NCBI RefSeq assembly: GCF_013409995.1 | Contig: NZ_JACCBX010000020.1 | Location: 1 to 64,000 of the forward strand | Direction: 5' to 3' | Length of the DNA: 64,000 nucleotides | Source of the DNA: Neobacillus driksii | Lineage (GTDB): Bacteria > Bacillota > Bacilli > Bacillales > Cytobacillaceae | Part shown: positions 37,677 to 46,865 of the stretch, one piece after another | Layout of the letters: each line of letters starts with the position of its first letter | Position numbering within the stretch: position 1 is the first letter of the stretch | Notes under the pieces: generated by a model | Told to the model about the DNA's origin: nothing | The model's database searches: none | Seen by the model: only the letters and a program-made list of their open reading frames with translations | Program-made: the position numbers and the translations under genes

Positions 37677-37868
37677 TTAGATTTTCCTTAATTCATACGA
37701 CACTTTACGATACTTATTCGCAGCCTGCTGCAGGCTTTGTGCACTCTTCATTGAGCCAATTCCTTTAAACTCTCGGCCAATATCATGTGATATCTCCTCT
37801 AACTCTCTAGCAATCTCATTTATTTCTGCAATAATACTACTAACCTTACTTTGAACATGTTTATCCAT
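37677..37868 (-). CDS. Small helical protein, candidate partner of the lipase-like effector
   Basis: This 63-residue, entirely helical protein (two amphipathic helices predicted, Glu/Ile/Lys-rich) starts at ATG 37868 after GGGGGAAA. I do not recognise a family. Its size and helical character, and its place directly after the lipase gene, match the small partner proteins (Lap or TlaA-like) that bind the secretion domain of T7SS effectors. Confidence 0.6.
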   Translation of the reverse strand: MDKHVQSKVSSIIAEINEIARELEEISHDIGREFKGIGSMKSAQSLQQAANKYRKVSYELRKI

Positions 37869-37888
37869 TTGTTTCCCCCGAATCACTA

Positions 37889-39265
37889 CTATTGGATTGA
37901 CCGTGCTTTATTCACTAAAATGGACTCTGTTCTTTCTAGCAGATTTCTTACTGTAATTAAGTAGGTAATATTTTGGTTTAATCCGGTGTTAAACGTTGTT
38001 AGAATATCTGCTTTCAACACGTTGTCCAGCCCGAAGAGTCCTGCTTCTAAATACAAATCATCTATTCTATTATTCAAAGCACTCGTCTTTCGCTTTATCG
38101 CTTCCAGTCTATCTGCATAATAGGACAATCTATGTAAATCCACCTTAAGATATGGTTCGAAAGCGAAGCTGGTCCCTAAAAAGGCACTGACTTTCCTGTT
38201 GAGATGCCGTTTCGCCGATTTTTTTACTGAACTGAAGAAACTTTTTAGATCATTGATTACCTTAGTGGTGACATTCTTCAATCCAGAGATGAACGCTACA
38301 CAGCCATCAATCACAAGTTTCGCTGCCGTCTCCATGCCTTTCCAAGTAGCATGAATAACCGTTAATGCTGTGTTTGTTATAGTTAAAGCTACCTTATAGG
38401 CTTCTCTTACTCCATTTACGGCATAAACAATTGCATACTTAATTACCTCTGGATTAATATCATTAGGTGAATGTATTGATCCTTTTTGGGACTTTTCAAA
38501 CGAGCCATTGAAGAAGTCTACACTCGTTTCATAATGTGGATAAAATGGATCATCATAGTCATCTTTATTAATCGCAACTGTCTTATCCACATAAGGTGCA
38601 AACCCTAGATCATGTACAAAGTCACCTTCATAAGCAATAAAATCAAATTTATTACTTTTTAATGCTTCTTGTTGTTCCTCGGTTAAACTTGGCCAAAATA
38701 ATGGAGCACCGTTAACCACATAGCCACTAGGGTTATCAGCTAAGTTATTTACAAAAACATATGAAGCTAAATTGCCACCCTTTGAATGACCAACTATTAA
38801 CTTTTCTCCCGTTGCACCCTTTACAAATTCATCATAGAAGTGATTAGCTTCCTTTTGTTGCTGAATTTCATTTCCAATTCCCGCAGATCCATTTGATACC
38901 CAATCTGTTTTAAAATGGTCCCAATTTGTAGGATCTTCACTACCGCGATAAACCGCTGCTGCACTACCTATTTTGTCAACCCATGCATAGCCAACAAAGC
39001 CTGATTCCGACTCGCCACCCATAGTTGGATTGTTGTTCTGATACCCCTGGAGCCTAACCTCAACCAAACTGGAGTTTTTGTATGTATCAGAAGTAAAATA
39101 CTCCTCAAGCTTGATTCTTCTTGCCTCACCGCCATTGTTAGGAGTTCGCATTGCTTCTTCCCATATTTCCTTAACAGTCAAGCCTGTTAAATCTCCTGGT
39201 AAGTCAAAATAAGATATCTGGAGAAGAACATTTTTCTCTTCATCATTTAAGTTAGAAAGTGACAT
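37889..39265 (-). CDS. DUF2974-like lipase / alpha-beta hydrolase, candidate T7SS effector
   Basis: This 458-residue protein has no signal peptide. Residues 1-270 form an alpha/beta hydrolase of the DUF2974 type: AAVYRGSED, the nucleophile elbow GHSKGGN and a YEGDFVHDLGFAPY segment that may carry the acid residue. A hydrophobic and helical part (about 290-350) follows, then a C-terminal helical domain (about 370-458) that looks like an LXG/WXG-type secretion module. This order, toxin first and helices last, resembles the S. aureus T7SS lipase TslA. The gene sits between a lipoprotein and two small helical proteins. Confidence 0.78.
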   Translation of the reverse strand: MSLSNLNDEEKNVLLQISYFDLPGDLTGLTVKEIWEEAMRTPNNGGEARRIKLEEYFTSDTYKNSSLVEVRLQGYQNNNPTMGGESESGFVGYAWVDKIGSAAAVYRGSEDPTNWDHFKTDWVSNGSAGIGNEIQQQKEANHFYDEFVKGATGEKLIVGHSKGGNLASYVFVNNLADNPSGYVVNGAPLFWPSLTEEQQEALKSNKFDFIAYEGDFVHDLGFAPYVDKTVAINKDDYDDPFYPHYETSVDFFNGSFEKSQKGSIHSPNDINPEVIKYAIVYAVNGVREAYKVALTITNTALTVIHATWKGMETAAKLVIDGCVAFISGLKNVTTKVINDLKSFFSSVKKSAKRHLNRKVSAFLGTSFAFEPYLKVDLHRLSYYADRLEAIKRKTSALNNRIDDLYLEAGLFGLDNVLKADILTTFNTGLNQNITYLITVRNLLERTESILVNKARSIQ

Positions 39266-39269
39266 GGAA

Positions 39270-40025
39270 TCACTCCTTAAACTCTTTATAATATTCTTCT
39301 ATTTGACTTGCATCAGATATCGCAAATCGTTTATCAACCATGATTGTTGCGTAAACTTTTGCATCCAAATTTGACCAAGGTGTATTGTTAACACTTGAGG
39401 TTCGAATATAATCGGAAATATCCGCACTGCTGTCAACAAACCCTATTGAAACACGGCTTGATTTCACATCCATTTGTTTAAGCACCTGTAACAGCTGATA
39501 AATCGGTTCATTATAGGCAGTTACATTTGGTTTCCCTGCACTTTTAATGGCTGCCTTTAATTCAATACTTACATCATTATTTACATTTGCTAAATAATCA
39601 TCGACTGACATATCCTTCATGGAGCTATCGTATTTTCCATCCTCGACAAATAGTAAAACTCTATATTCAGCGTCCTCAGGCAGAAGTTTGCTAATTTCAG
39701 GTTTTAACCTTTTTGTCAGTTCATCTGACCATTTAGACAACACATAGTTATCGTAATATTCCCCTTCATGGTCTCTATCTTCACCTGCTAAAAAGACATG
39801 CTCAGGCTTACCCTTCGGATGAACAATTACTTTATCGGCACCGTACATATTTTTAAAAATGGTGCTTCCTTCCTTAAAGGTTTCCACTTCAAAGGTTTCA
39901 TTATAGGTCCCTTCTAAATATTTCAGTATCGCGTTCTCTGAAGATTTCTTATTCATACAGCCTGTCACTCCTATTAATAAAACAAATGGAAGAAGGATGA
40001 ATCGTACCTTCTTTGTAATTTTCAT
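39270..40025 (-). CDS. Lipoprotein, candidate immunity protein for the lipase
   Basis: This 251-residue protein has a lipoprotein signal (LIGVTGC, Cys about 23) and a soluble extracellular domain that I do not recognise. It ends four bases before the lipase gene starts and has an AAGGGAAGG ribosome binding site. By analogy with TslA and its lipoprotein immunity partner TilA, it could protect the cell surface from the lipase. A structural T7SS role cannot be excluded. Confidence 0.7.
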   Translation of the reverse strand: MKITKKVRFILLPFVLLIGVTGCMNKKSSENAILKYLEGTYNETFEVETFKEGSTIFKNMYGADKVIVHPKGKPEHVFLAGEDRDHEGEYYDNYVLSKWSDELTKRLKPEISKLLPEDAEYRVLLFVEDGKYDSSMKDMSVDDYLANVNNDVSIELKAAIKSAGKPNVTAYNEPIYQLLQVLKQMDVKSSRVSIGFVDSSADISDYIRTSSVNNTPWSNLDAKVYATIMVDKRFAISDASQIEEYYKEFKE

Positions 40026-40068
40026 TGCGCACCTTCCCTTAGCGGAAATTTTAGATGATTACAACCAA

Positions 40069-40320
40069 TCAGAGTAACATCAGCTTGGATCCATTTTTTA
40101 AACCAAGTTCTTCGATGGTCATGTTGATATCGAATACATTTCCAGTCATTCGATCACATAAAACACTTTGCTCTGTGGCCTTGTAATGCCCTTGTGAAAG
40201 GTCAGAGATTGTATGTGTCAGCAGATAGACAACTTCATATACGGGACTTTTCAGCGGGATAAATACGTCATAAGTGTTGTTTGAAGCCGGGTTATAGATC
40301 TCGACTAAAATCTTATGCAT
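40069..40320 (-). CDS. esaB: EsaB/YukD ubiquitin-like T7SS protein
   Basis: This 83-residue protein has a ubiquitin-like beta-grasp pattern: KILVEIYNPASNNTYDVFIP at the front and TIEELGLKNGSKLMLL at the end. EsaB/YukD is a small cytoplasmic component required by Firmicute T7SS. The ATG at 40320 has GGAGG 9 bases upstream and overlaps the essC stop codon by eight bases, so the two are probably translationally coupled. Confidence 0.85.
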   Translation of the reverse strand: MHKILVEIYNPASNNTYDVFIPLKSPVYEVVYLLTHTISDLSQGHYKATEQSVLCDRMTGNVFDINMTIEELGLKNGSKLMLL

Positions 40321-43300
40321 ATTGTACCGCCTCCTCTTCACTCGCTGAAGTGGTCAGAAGTTTTACTAGTTTTACTTTCCCTTTGTTCACTACATAGCCG
40401 AAGTCCTCTGGTAGTTCACCATACATATCATTGGTAATTTTATTGATTTTTAGAGTATATTGTTCAGCAATACCATTTCCTACCCAAACCCCATCACTTA
40501 GTGAAACTTGTTTTTGGAACCACGGTTCATATGTGTAGGAGCTTAGTTTGTCGACAGCATCGGAGAAGATAATCGTCACATTCAGTCCATTTACTCGTTC
40601 TAAAAAGACTTTTAGTTTATCTTTTCCGTCCTCAGAGAGCTGTGCATTCAATTCTGTGAATGAATGGATGATACAGGTGATGTTTTCAAACTCTGGTGCT
40701 TGCTTGCCTTCTGCAATTGCGTCCTTTGTAGTGTTATTGCGGTACACCAATGTATTAAACAAATAGACTATCGTCTCTTCTAAGTGTTTTGGTCCTGTCA
40801 CATATTGATACATGCGGCTGCTGTCATAAACAAAGCTGTCATCAGCATCTATGACAATTACCTCACTTCTGTCTTTCATCGAGATCACTTCCGCAAGTCC
40901 CTGCATGAAGCTTGAGCATTCATCACCCGTAAGCGAAGTTACAAGACTGACCTCTGAAGCAGTAAAGTCATAAGAATAGATACGTAAGGAATCCTTCTCG
41001 ACCCCAATCGGAATTCTATTTGTTTGGTTAAAACGTATTTCATCTTGTAAATACTCGGTATCTACTTTATCTGGTAGAATCGGAATTCGTTTGGCTGAAT
41101 TCTTGTTCCATTTCTGCTGATACTCACGGCAGTAACCTGTTACAAAGCCGTACAAGTCCGAAGCTTCTTTTGAAATTTGAGCAACCTGGAATTCATAAAC
41201 ATTCTCTGTTTTAAAAATTCCTCTGCCTTTATTTTTCGATGGATAGACTCCATCAACATTGCCTAACACACCGGAATACTCAGTTTTGTCATTCAGCTGC
41301 AGGACATACATTTGCTTAAAGTTCTGCAGAAGCCGGTATCGAATTGCACCTGTGTTTAATGCAGTTACGATGAAATAAATGCCGTATTTCGTTCCTTCTC
41401 GAGTCAAAAATGAAATGGCTTCCTCATGGTGTTCATACATCTCTGAAAAAGCAGAGTAATTGTGAATCATCATAATAATCGATGGTACCTTTTCGTTCGA
41501 CTGCTGATTGAAGGTTTTAAAGTCTCCTCCATAATTTGAGAATACTTTCTTTCTCGCAGCGATTTCACTGGTTATCATTTTAAATAGATTGTCGATTTTT
41601 TCCCCTTCATGTGACAGCATTACATCGCCAACATGCGGAGACTCACGATACCAACTTAACGTTTCTGACCCAAAGTCTAGCAAATAGAGATTTACTTCTT
41701 CAGGCGTGTGTTCTTCCATCAAGGAGTAAATAAGTGAGGTTAAGAAAGTTGTTTTCCCACTTCCAGCTACCCCATATACAACGGTATTGCCTTCTTGCGA
41801 GATTGGCAGCCTCAACAATGCCTGGCGTTGATTTGCAGGATCATCATACTCACCAATCACAGGATTCAGTTCAAACGGCTGCAATGCTGCTTCACGATAC
41901 TTTTCCTTTAGCTCATCTAGGTAGATATTGGCTGGGATTGGATCCAACCAAAGTTGTTTTACTTTAATATTTTCTTGGTTTGCAAGATTTGCTAAATAGT
42001 TTGTGACCTCATCAATTTGACTTGCTGGGTTATTGACCGTATTCTTCCGCTTATCGATTCTAGCGGATTTCATTACGCGTCCTAAATTATCAATGACTGT
42101 AATCCCATCATCTTTTGTTTTTTCAACCTTATCTGCAGGGTAATACGGAGCCCCAGCCCATGCCGATTGACCAAGTTCAAACAGTTCATTGTACCCGACT
42201 TGCAAGTAGAAACGTCCGGTTTGTGAAATTTCTGCAGCGTCCGGCCGTTTGATGACTTCCATACTGTCCGCCTTTTCTTGTACCTTCAAGCTGATACGGA
42301 ATTTACTGTTACTCCAAATTTGATCATCGACAACCCCTGAAGGCTTTTGCGTCGCTAAAATCAAATGGACGCCTAAGCTTCTTCCAATCCGTGCAGCACT
42401 GACCAGCTGATCCATAAATTCAGGCTGCTGCGTTTTTAATTCTGCAAACTCATCGGAAATCATAAATAAATGCTGTAATGGCTCTGTAACGGCACCTTCA
42501 CGGTATAATTTTTGATACTTATAAATATCAATATTGCTTTCATTCAGTCTCCTGCTTGTTTCACTAAAAATAGCCTGGCGCCGTTTTAGTTCACTTTGAA
42601 TACTAATTAATGAACGTTTGACAGCTGCACCATCAAGGTTGGTAATCGTCCCAGCTAAATGAGGCAGGTTTAGGAATGCATTTGCCATCCCTCCGCCTTT
42701 ATAATCAATTAAGATAAAAGCCACTTCATCTGGATGATAGTTTACCGCTAACGATAAGATAAAAGTCATAATAAACTCACTCTTACCAGAACCAGTCATA
42801 CCAGCAATCAATCCATGTGGTCCATGGTATTTTTCGTGAAGATCAAGCTTAAAAGGCTCCCCTGCCTGGTTAAAACCAATTTGCGTTTCGATCGTCTGAG
42901 TCGGATTATTTTCCTTCCAGCGCGTCGGTGAATTTAAATGCTCAACTTTTCCAACGCCAAACATTTCTAAGAAGGTGATCATATCAGGAAGTGTGTAGGC
43001 CTTCACCGAAGAAGCCAGCTGGATATTGGCCAACTCTATAGCAATGGGTTCCGCCCCCTGCTGTAAAAAAATATCCGCGGTAAAGCTTTGAACCTTCCCT
43101 GAGATGTCGTCTTTGTCGAAGATTTTGCTGATTTTGTCATTCAGCTCAACCACATTTGTGCATTCTTTCGGCAGCATTTCCAAACTGTCATATAATGTAA
43201 TCAAGCTGAAGCCAAACTCTTTCTTTTCTTTTAAAAGTAAATTCACCATTTCAGCTTTTCCTGCTAACTCTTTGCTCATCGAAAAAACTACATAATGCTG

Positions 43301-44932
43301 CTTAATGTCTGCTTCGTTACTATCAGCCACGGCGGCCCGATGGGTGATTTCTTTTTCAAAATAAGCGGAAAGCTCCTTTATTTCATTCGAATCAGAGGCC
43401 ATAAAGCGGACATTTTTGCCATCATCCCAGACATGCGGCAGCCACTTGACGAACTTCCAACACTCTTGTTCTTCTTTATCGTAAATAAACACTAACTTTA
43501 ACTCGTCGTAACTATGTAATGCCGCCAATTGAAAAATAATCCCTTTAGCGAACTCAACAACAGTTTCCCTTTTTCCAATAATCCCGGTTACTCGCTCGTC
43601 GATAAGTGATAGGGTGACAGGCACCTGTCTTATAATTTGAGGGGATTCTACCCATTGATACAACTCATCCTGGAGATTATCATCCTCAAGGGTAAATTTT
43701 TTCTCTGGATATTTGATTTCTGCATCTAATGGCAAATCACCTAAACCGACTCTTATTTTAAGAAAATCATTTTGCCCTAGTGTGCGTTCCCATAAATTAC
43801 GTTCACGATTACGAATCCTTTTTAAACAAAGGTACAGGGGAATATGGTTTTCATGCAGGATCTCGCTCTGATATCTGCATTCGTCGGCTACCACTTGTTT
43901 CATCTCTTCTATGTACCTGCTATATTTTTCCTGACGTATTTTCTCCTGTGCAATCCGCCTTTTCTTCTCATGCCTTTTTGTTAAAATCGGCCAAAGAATC
44001 ATCCCAAACATCATACTTAAGGACATGATTAGCGTAGGCATAGCATACATAATGTCCCCATTCGTCCGCATTACATTTTGAACCGCAAATATTCCTGTAA
44101 ACAGAGAAGCCATCCCCATCGTAATGGATGGTCCCAGCATCAGCATTAATGGTGTTTCTTCGGAATTATTTTGCTGCGGCGGCGGGTCAATTTTGATGGT
44201 CTTTCGCTCAATATCCCGTTTAAACCTCGGTGAACGAAAAAACAAATCGTCCTGTTCTTCTTCGATTAAAAATTCATCGAGCTCCTCTTCCTCTTTAACA
44301 ATTGGCTGGTCAACAACAAAAGGTTTAAAAGCATTTCGATTTAAAAGCACTAATTGATGAGGATTATTTAACGATAGTAATCGTCCATTGTAAATAATCC
44401 TCAGGCCCATAATCGAAATCACGTCCCCAATGGCGAGCACTTTTTCCTTAATTCTTTCTCCGTTGACATATGTACCATTTGAACTGCTATTGTCCCGGAT
44501 TACGGCTTGCCCTTTCCCATCATATTCAATGGAACAGTGTGAGCTGGATACCAATTTGTCGGTAAAACAAATATCATTTTCTTTGGCCCTTCCAATCCTA
44601 ATCACATCGGCTGATACCATATGTCTAGTAAACTCATTTCGCCCTTCACTTGCTGGTTCCACATATAATAGTGCGGTCGAATCTTGATCACGGTAGATTG
44701 TATACGTCATAAAGGGCTCTACTGGGACTTTTCCAATCTTTTCACCAGTAGTGCCTTTCAGGTAGGCATATTTATTTGATTTTACAAACCACTTACCGTT
44801 TTCTGCTTCCACGGCAATTAAATCAATCGTATTGTCATCTTTATCAACCGTAGAGAGAACATATCTCCCGGTTATTTTCTCAGGTAAAACAAGATTAAAT
44901 GCTTTACCTCTATCAAACAGCGTTACTATCAA
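40313..44932 (-). CDS. essC: T7SS motor ATPase EssC (YukB), double FHA and FtsK/SpoIIIE domains
   Basis: This 1539-residue membrane ATPase drives WXG/LXG protein export. The N-terminal part has two FHA domains; the second is clear (IGRAKEND, SSHCSIEY, SSSNGTYVNG, about 100-175). Two TM helices lie near 255-320. Three FtsK/SpoIIIE-type domains follow: D1 with Walker A GMTGSGKSE (about 710) and ILIDYKGGGMA; D2 with GVAGSGKTT (about 1055) and LYLLDFGSE; D3 (about 1330) with a degraded P-loop, SLTGDECSS. I start at TTG 44932 with GGGAGAG 7 bases before; the longer frame to 45010 contains a TATAAT box (44979-44984), so it is leader sequence. Confidence 0.95.
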   Translation of the reverse strand: MIVTLFDRGKAFNLVLPEKITGRYVLSTVDKDDNTIDLIAVEAENGKWFVKSNKYAYLKGTTGEKIGKVPVEPFMTYTIYRDQDSTALLYVEPASEGRNEFTRHMVSADVIRIGRAKENDICFTDKLVSSSHCSIEYDGKGQAVIRDNSSSNGTYVNGERIKEKVLAIGDVISIMGLRIIYNGRLLSLNNPHQLVLLNRNAFKPFVVDQPIVKEEEELDEFLIEEEQDDLFFRSPRFKRDIERKTIKIDPPPQQNNSEETPLMLMLGPSITMGMASLFTGIFAVQNVMRTNGDIMYAMPTLIMSLSMMFGMILWPILTKRHEKKRRIAQEKIRQEKYSRYIEEMKQVVADECRYQSEILHENHIPLYLCLKRIRNRERNLWERTLGQNDFLKIRVGLGDLPLDAEIKYPEKKFTLEDDNLQDELYQWVESPQIIRQVPVTLSLIDERVTGIIGKRETVVEFAKGIIFQLAALHSYDELKLVFIYDKEEQECWKFVKWLPHVWDDGKNVRFMASDSNEIKELSAYFEKEITHRAAVADSNEADIKQHYVVFSMSKELAGKAEMVNLLLKEKKEFGFSLITLYDSLEMLPKECTNVVELNDKISKIFDKDDISGKVQSFTADIFLQQGAEPIAIELANIQLASSVKAYTLPDMITFLEMFGVGKVEHLNSPTRWKENNPTQTIETQIGFNQAGEPFKLDLHEKYHGPHGLIAGMTGSGKSEFIMTFILSLAVNYHPDEVAFILIDYKGGGMANAFLNLPHLAGTITNLDGAAVKRSLISIQSELKRRQAIFSETSRRLNESNIDIYKYQKLYREGAVTEPLQHLFMISDEFAELKTQQPEFMDQLVSAARIGRSLGVHLILATQKPSGVVDDQIWSNSKFRISLKVQEKADSMEVIKRPDAAEISQTGRFYLQVGYNELFELGQSAWAGAPYYPADKVEKTKDDGITVIDNLGRVMKSARIDKRKNTVNNPASQIDEVTNYLANLANQENIKVKQLWLDPIPANIYLDELKEKYREAALQPFELNPVIGEYDDPANQRQALLRLPISQEGNTVVYGVAGSGKTTFLTSLIYSLMEEHTPEEVNLYLLDFGSETLSWYRESPHVGDVMLSHEGEKIDNLFKMITSEIAARKKVFSNYGGDFKTFNQQSNEKVPSIIMMIHNYSAFSEMYEHHEEAISFLTREGTKYGIYFIVTALNTGAIRYRLLQNFKQMYVLQLNDKTEYSGVLGNVDGVYPSKNKGRGIFKTENVYEFQVAQISKEASDLYGFVTGYCREYQQKWNKNSAKRIPILPDKVDTEYLQDEIRFNQTNRIPIGVEKDSLRIYSYDFTASEVSLVTSLTGDECSSFMQGLAEVISMKDRSEVIVIDADDSFVYDSSRMYQYVTGPKHLEETIVYLFNTLVYRNNTTKDAIAEGKQAPEFENITCIIHSFTELNAQLSEDGKDKLKVFLERVNGLNVTIIFSDAVDKLSSYTYEPWFQKQVSLSDGVWVGNGIAEQYTLKINKITNDMYGELPEDFGYVVNKGKVKLVKLLTTSASEEEAVQYA

Positions 44933-45133
44933 AACAATTCTCTCCCTGCTCCAGTAGAAACAATTTCCTATATTTGTTATTATAATGCAATTTTCCATTT
45001 GGTCTGTCATACTTTAGACACAATTTGCCAAATCCATTCCAATCCTCTCAATGACTGATACAGAGCCTGTCTAGCCTTTTCTTCCTAGTGATTTTTCTAA
45101 GATGAGATAAGAATAAAGAACCATTGATCCTAT

Positions 45134-45162
45134 AAAAAAACCACATGAGAGTTCTCATATGG
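45134..45162 (-). terminator. Terminator between the toxin cassette and essC
   Basis: CCATATGAGA pairs with TCTCATGTGG around a two-base loop, followed by seven T residues on the minus strand. It ends the 48391-45173 gene group, so essC probably has its own promoter in 44979-45130. Confidence 0.85.
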
Positions 45163-45172
45163 ATTTTCGTTA

Positions 45173-45976
45173 TCAACTATTTACACTTGAAGCTTCAAGC
45201 CCTACACCACTTAACAAATCACACCACTGCTCAAAGGTATTTAATTCAACCCTTACTGGTGCAGTTGGATGGTCCGTATATTCTACGACCCAAATCCCTT
45301 TCGCTGCGGGAAGAAAGAAGACAATATTTTCGAGAATCGGGTCTCTTTCAATACTTGGATTATGAAACAGTGAAATATTATAAAGAGACCAGCCCTGCAA
45401 TTCTAAATCATTGAGAAATGCTCTGAAGCTCTGCTCTTCTTCAGGTGTAAAACTGCTTATTTTCCTTACTTTCCTTATGTTATGGCGTTCACTCAGCAAA
45501 TCAAATGCCTGATCGGAAAGATGGAAATGCTGAGCTCTATCAATGCCCTTTTCCGAAAAAGAGTAATAGTTTCGTATTATGCTTGGAATATCAGTACCTT
45601 TGATATAGGCAAATTCGTGGATAATGTCACGATCGATGATATGAGTCATCCACGTATCATTTTCAATATGGTGAACCATTAGAATGTTCGATTGTCCCTT
45701 ATTTGAGCAGCGAATCATCCATTTGGATTTAACATAGCCCTGAATAAATTGCTGAATTTCAACTTTTAATGGGATTTCTCCCTTACTCTCTTGGTCATCA
45801 TCCCAGAGCTGCTTTAGGATTAATTGATGAGTAGTTACCTCCATAATTGCTTCCCATTCTTTTTGACTTTTTTCTCCTACGGAAGCTTCTGCAATACCTT
45901 TTGCTACACCAGGATATCCACTAAGTGTGACTAAGAGCGCGAGCTCCGCTGATGTACAAGTCATGATATAATCCAT
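45173..45976 (-). CDS. Uncharacterised T7SS-linked protein, possibly EspG-like
   Basis: This 267-residue soluble protein lies in the toxin cassette upstream of essC. It begins with TSAELALLVTLSGYPGVAKG, has a middle beta-rich part, and ends with FEQWCDLLSGVGLE. An N-terminal helix that reads as 'default-to-on' sensor motif and alpha/beta layout recall EspG-type secretion chaperones of ESX systems, but I see no decisive motif. It could be a chaperone for the glycine-zipper protein or an immunity factor. The ribosome binding site is weak (AAGGA, 12 bases away). Confidence 0.5.
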   Translation of the reverse strand: MDYIMTCTSAELALLVTLSGYPGVAKGIAEASVGEKSQKEWEAIMEVTTHQLILKQLWDDDQESKGEIPLKVEIQQFIQGYVKSKWMIRCSNKGQSNILMVHHIENDTWMTHIIDRDIIHEFAYIKGTDIPSIIRNYYSFSEKGIDRAQHFHLSDQAFDLLSERHNIRKVRKISSFTPEEEQSFRAFLNDLELQGWSLYNISLFHNPSIERDPILENIVFFLPAAKGIWVVEYTDHPTAPVRVELNTFEQWCDLLSGVGLEASSVNS

Positions 45977-46035
45977 TTATTTCACATTCCTTTTCGTTAT
46001 AAAGCCTTTTTGTACATAGTTTCTCGAAAGAGTAA

Positions 46036-46371
46036 TTATAGAAAAATCGCTCGGAGCAGATTTTTAATTACATAATAAACAATAATAGAGGCAAAAAGTT
46101 GGACAACAATTGAAATCAACATAAAGACCTTTCTTTTAAAAAAAGAGTACTTTAAAAATTTCTTGTTCAAATACGGTCCTATACCAAAAAAAGCATTGAT
46201 TACAACCGTAAATGTCCTTTGAAATACCGTTTTTGGATTTTCAGAAACACCTGCATCGTATACATCAAGCATGATTCTGCCTAGCAAAAATACTAAGATA
46301 CTGAAAATCACTTGAACTCCGAGAAAATAAATTAGTAATTCTTCGATTCGTTCCAATGTTTCTAAAGTCAT
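46036..46371 (-). CDS. Two-helix membrane protein, paralogue A (candidate immunity)
   Basis: This 111-residue protein has a helix at about 14-38, a polar segment with SENPKTVFQRT, and a second helix at about 80-105. It is about 77% identical by hand count to the gene at 46466, and the last 17 or so residues are identical. Both follow a glycine-zipper toxin-like gene, so they are candidates for membrane immunity proteins. AAGGA lies upstream of the ATG. I do not recognise a named family. Confidence 0.75.
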   Translation of the reverse strand: MTLETLERIEELLIYFLGVQVIFSILVFLLGRIMLDVYDAGVSENPKTVFQRTFTVVINAFFGIGPYLNKKFLKYSFFKRKVFMLISIVVQLFASIIVYYVIKNLLRAIFL

Positions 46372-46465
46372 GTTTCATTCCTTAACCTTTAATATGGGAT
46401 TTTCTGAAAACACAGGGACAAAACGTTTTTAGTTGTGTTTTTACCTAGTTACATATATAGGCAGT

Positions 46466-46801
46466 TTATAGAAAAATCGCCCGGAGGAGATTTTTAATTA
46501 CATAATAAACAATAATAGAGGCAACAATTTGGACAACAATAGAAAGCAACATAAAGAACTTTCTTTTTAAGAAAGAGTACTTAAAAAATTTCTTGTTCAG
46601 ATACGGTCCTATACCAAGAAAAGCATTGGTCACAAACGTAAGCGTCCGTTGGAAAACCGTTTTAGGATTTTCATAAACACCTGTTTCATAAACATCAAGC
46701 ACGATCCTTCCGAGTAAAAATACCAAGATACTGAACATTATTTGAATACTCAGATAATAGGATAATAAGCCTTGAATCAGTTTCATCGTTTCTAAAGTCA
46801 T
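46466..46801 (-). CDS. Two-helix membrane protein, paralogue B (candidate immunity)
   Basis: This 111-residue tandem paralogue of the gene at 46036 has the same start (MTLET) and the same end (YYVIKNLLRAIFL). Differences cluster in residues 6-22. The intergenic spacer before each copy is also similar. The duplication looks recent, and both frames remain open, which implies selection on both. Confidence 0.75.
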   Translation of the reverse strand: MTLETMKLIQGLLSYYLSIQIMFSILVFLLGRIVLDVYETGVYENPKTVFQRTLTFVTNAFLGIGPYLNKKFFKYSFLKRKFFMLLSIVVQIVASIIVYYVIKNLLRAIFL

Positions 46802-46865
46802 GTTTCATCCGATCCTTTATTAAAAGATTTGCTGAAGATTTCTCGCTTTTATAAAAAAAACGTTT

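Noticed and set aside
44933..45010. N-terminal extension of EssC
   Set aside because: No start signal; the stretch contains a TATAAT box and the ribosome binding site for the TTG start.
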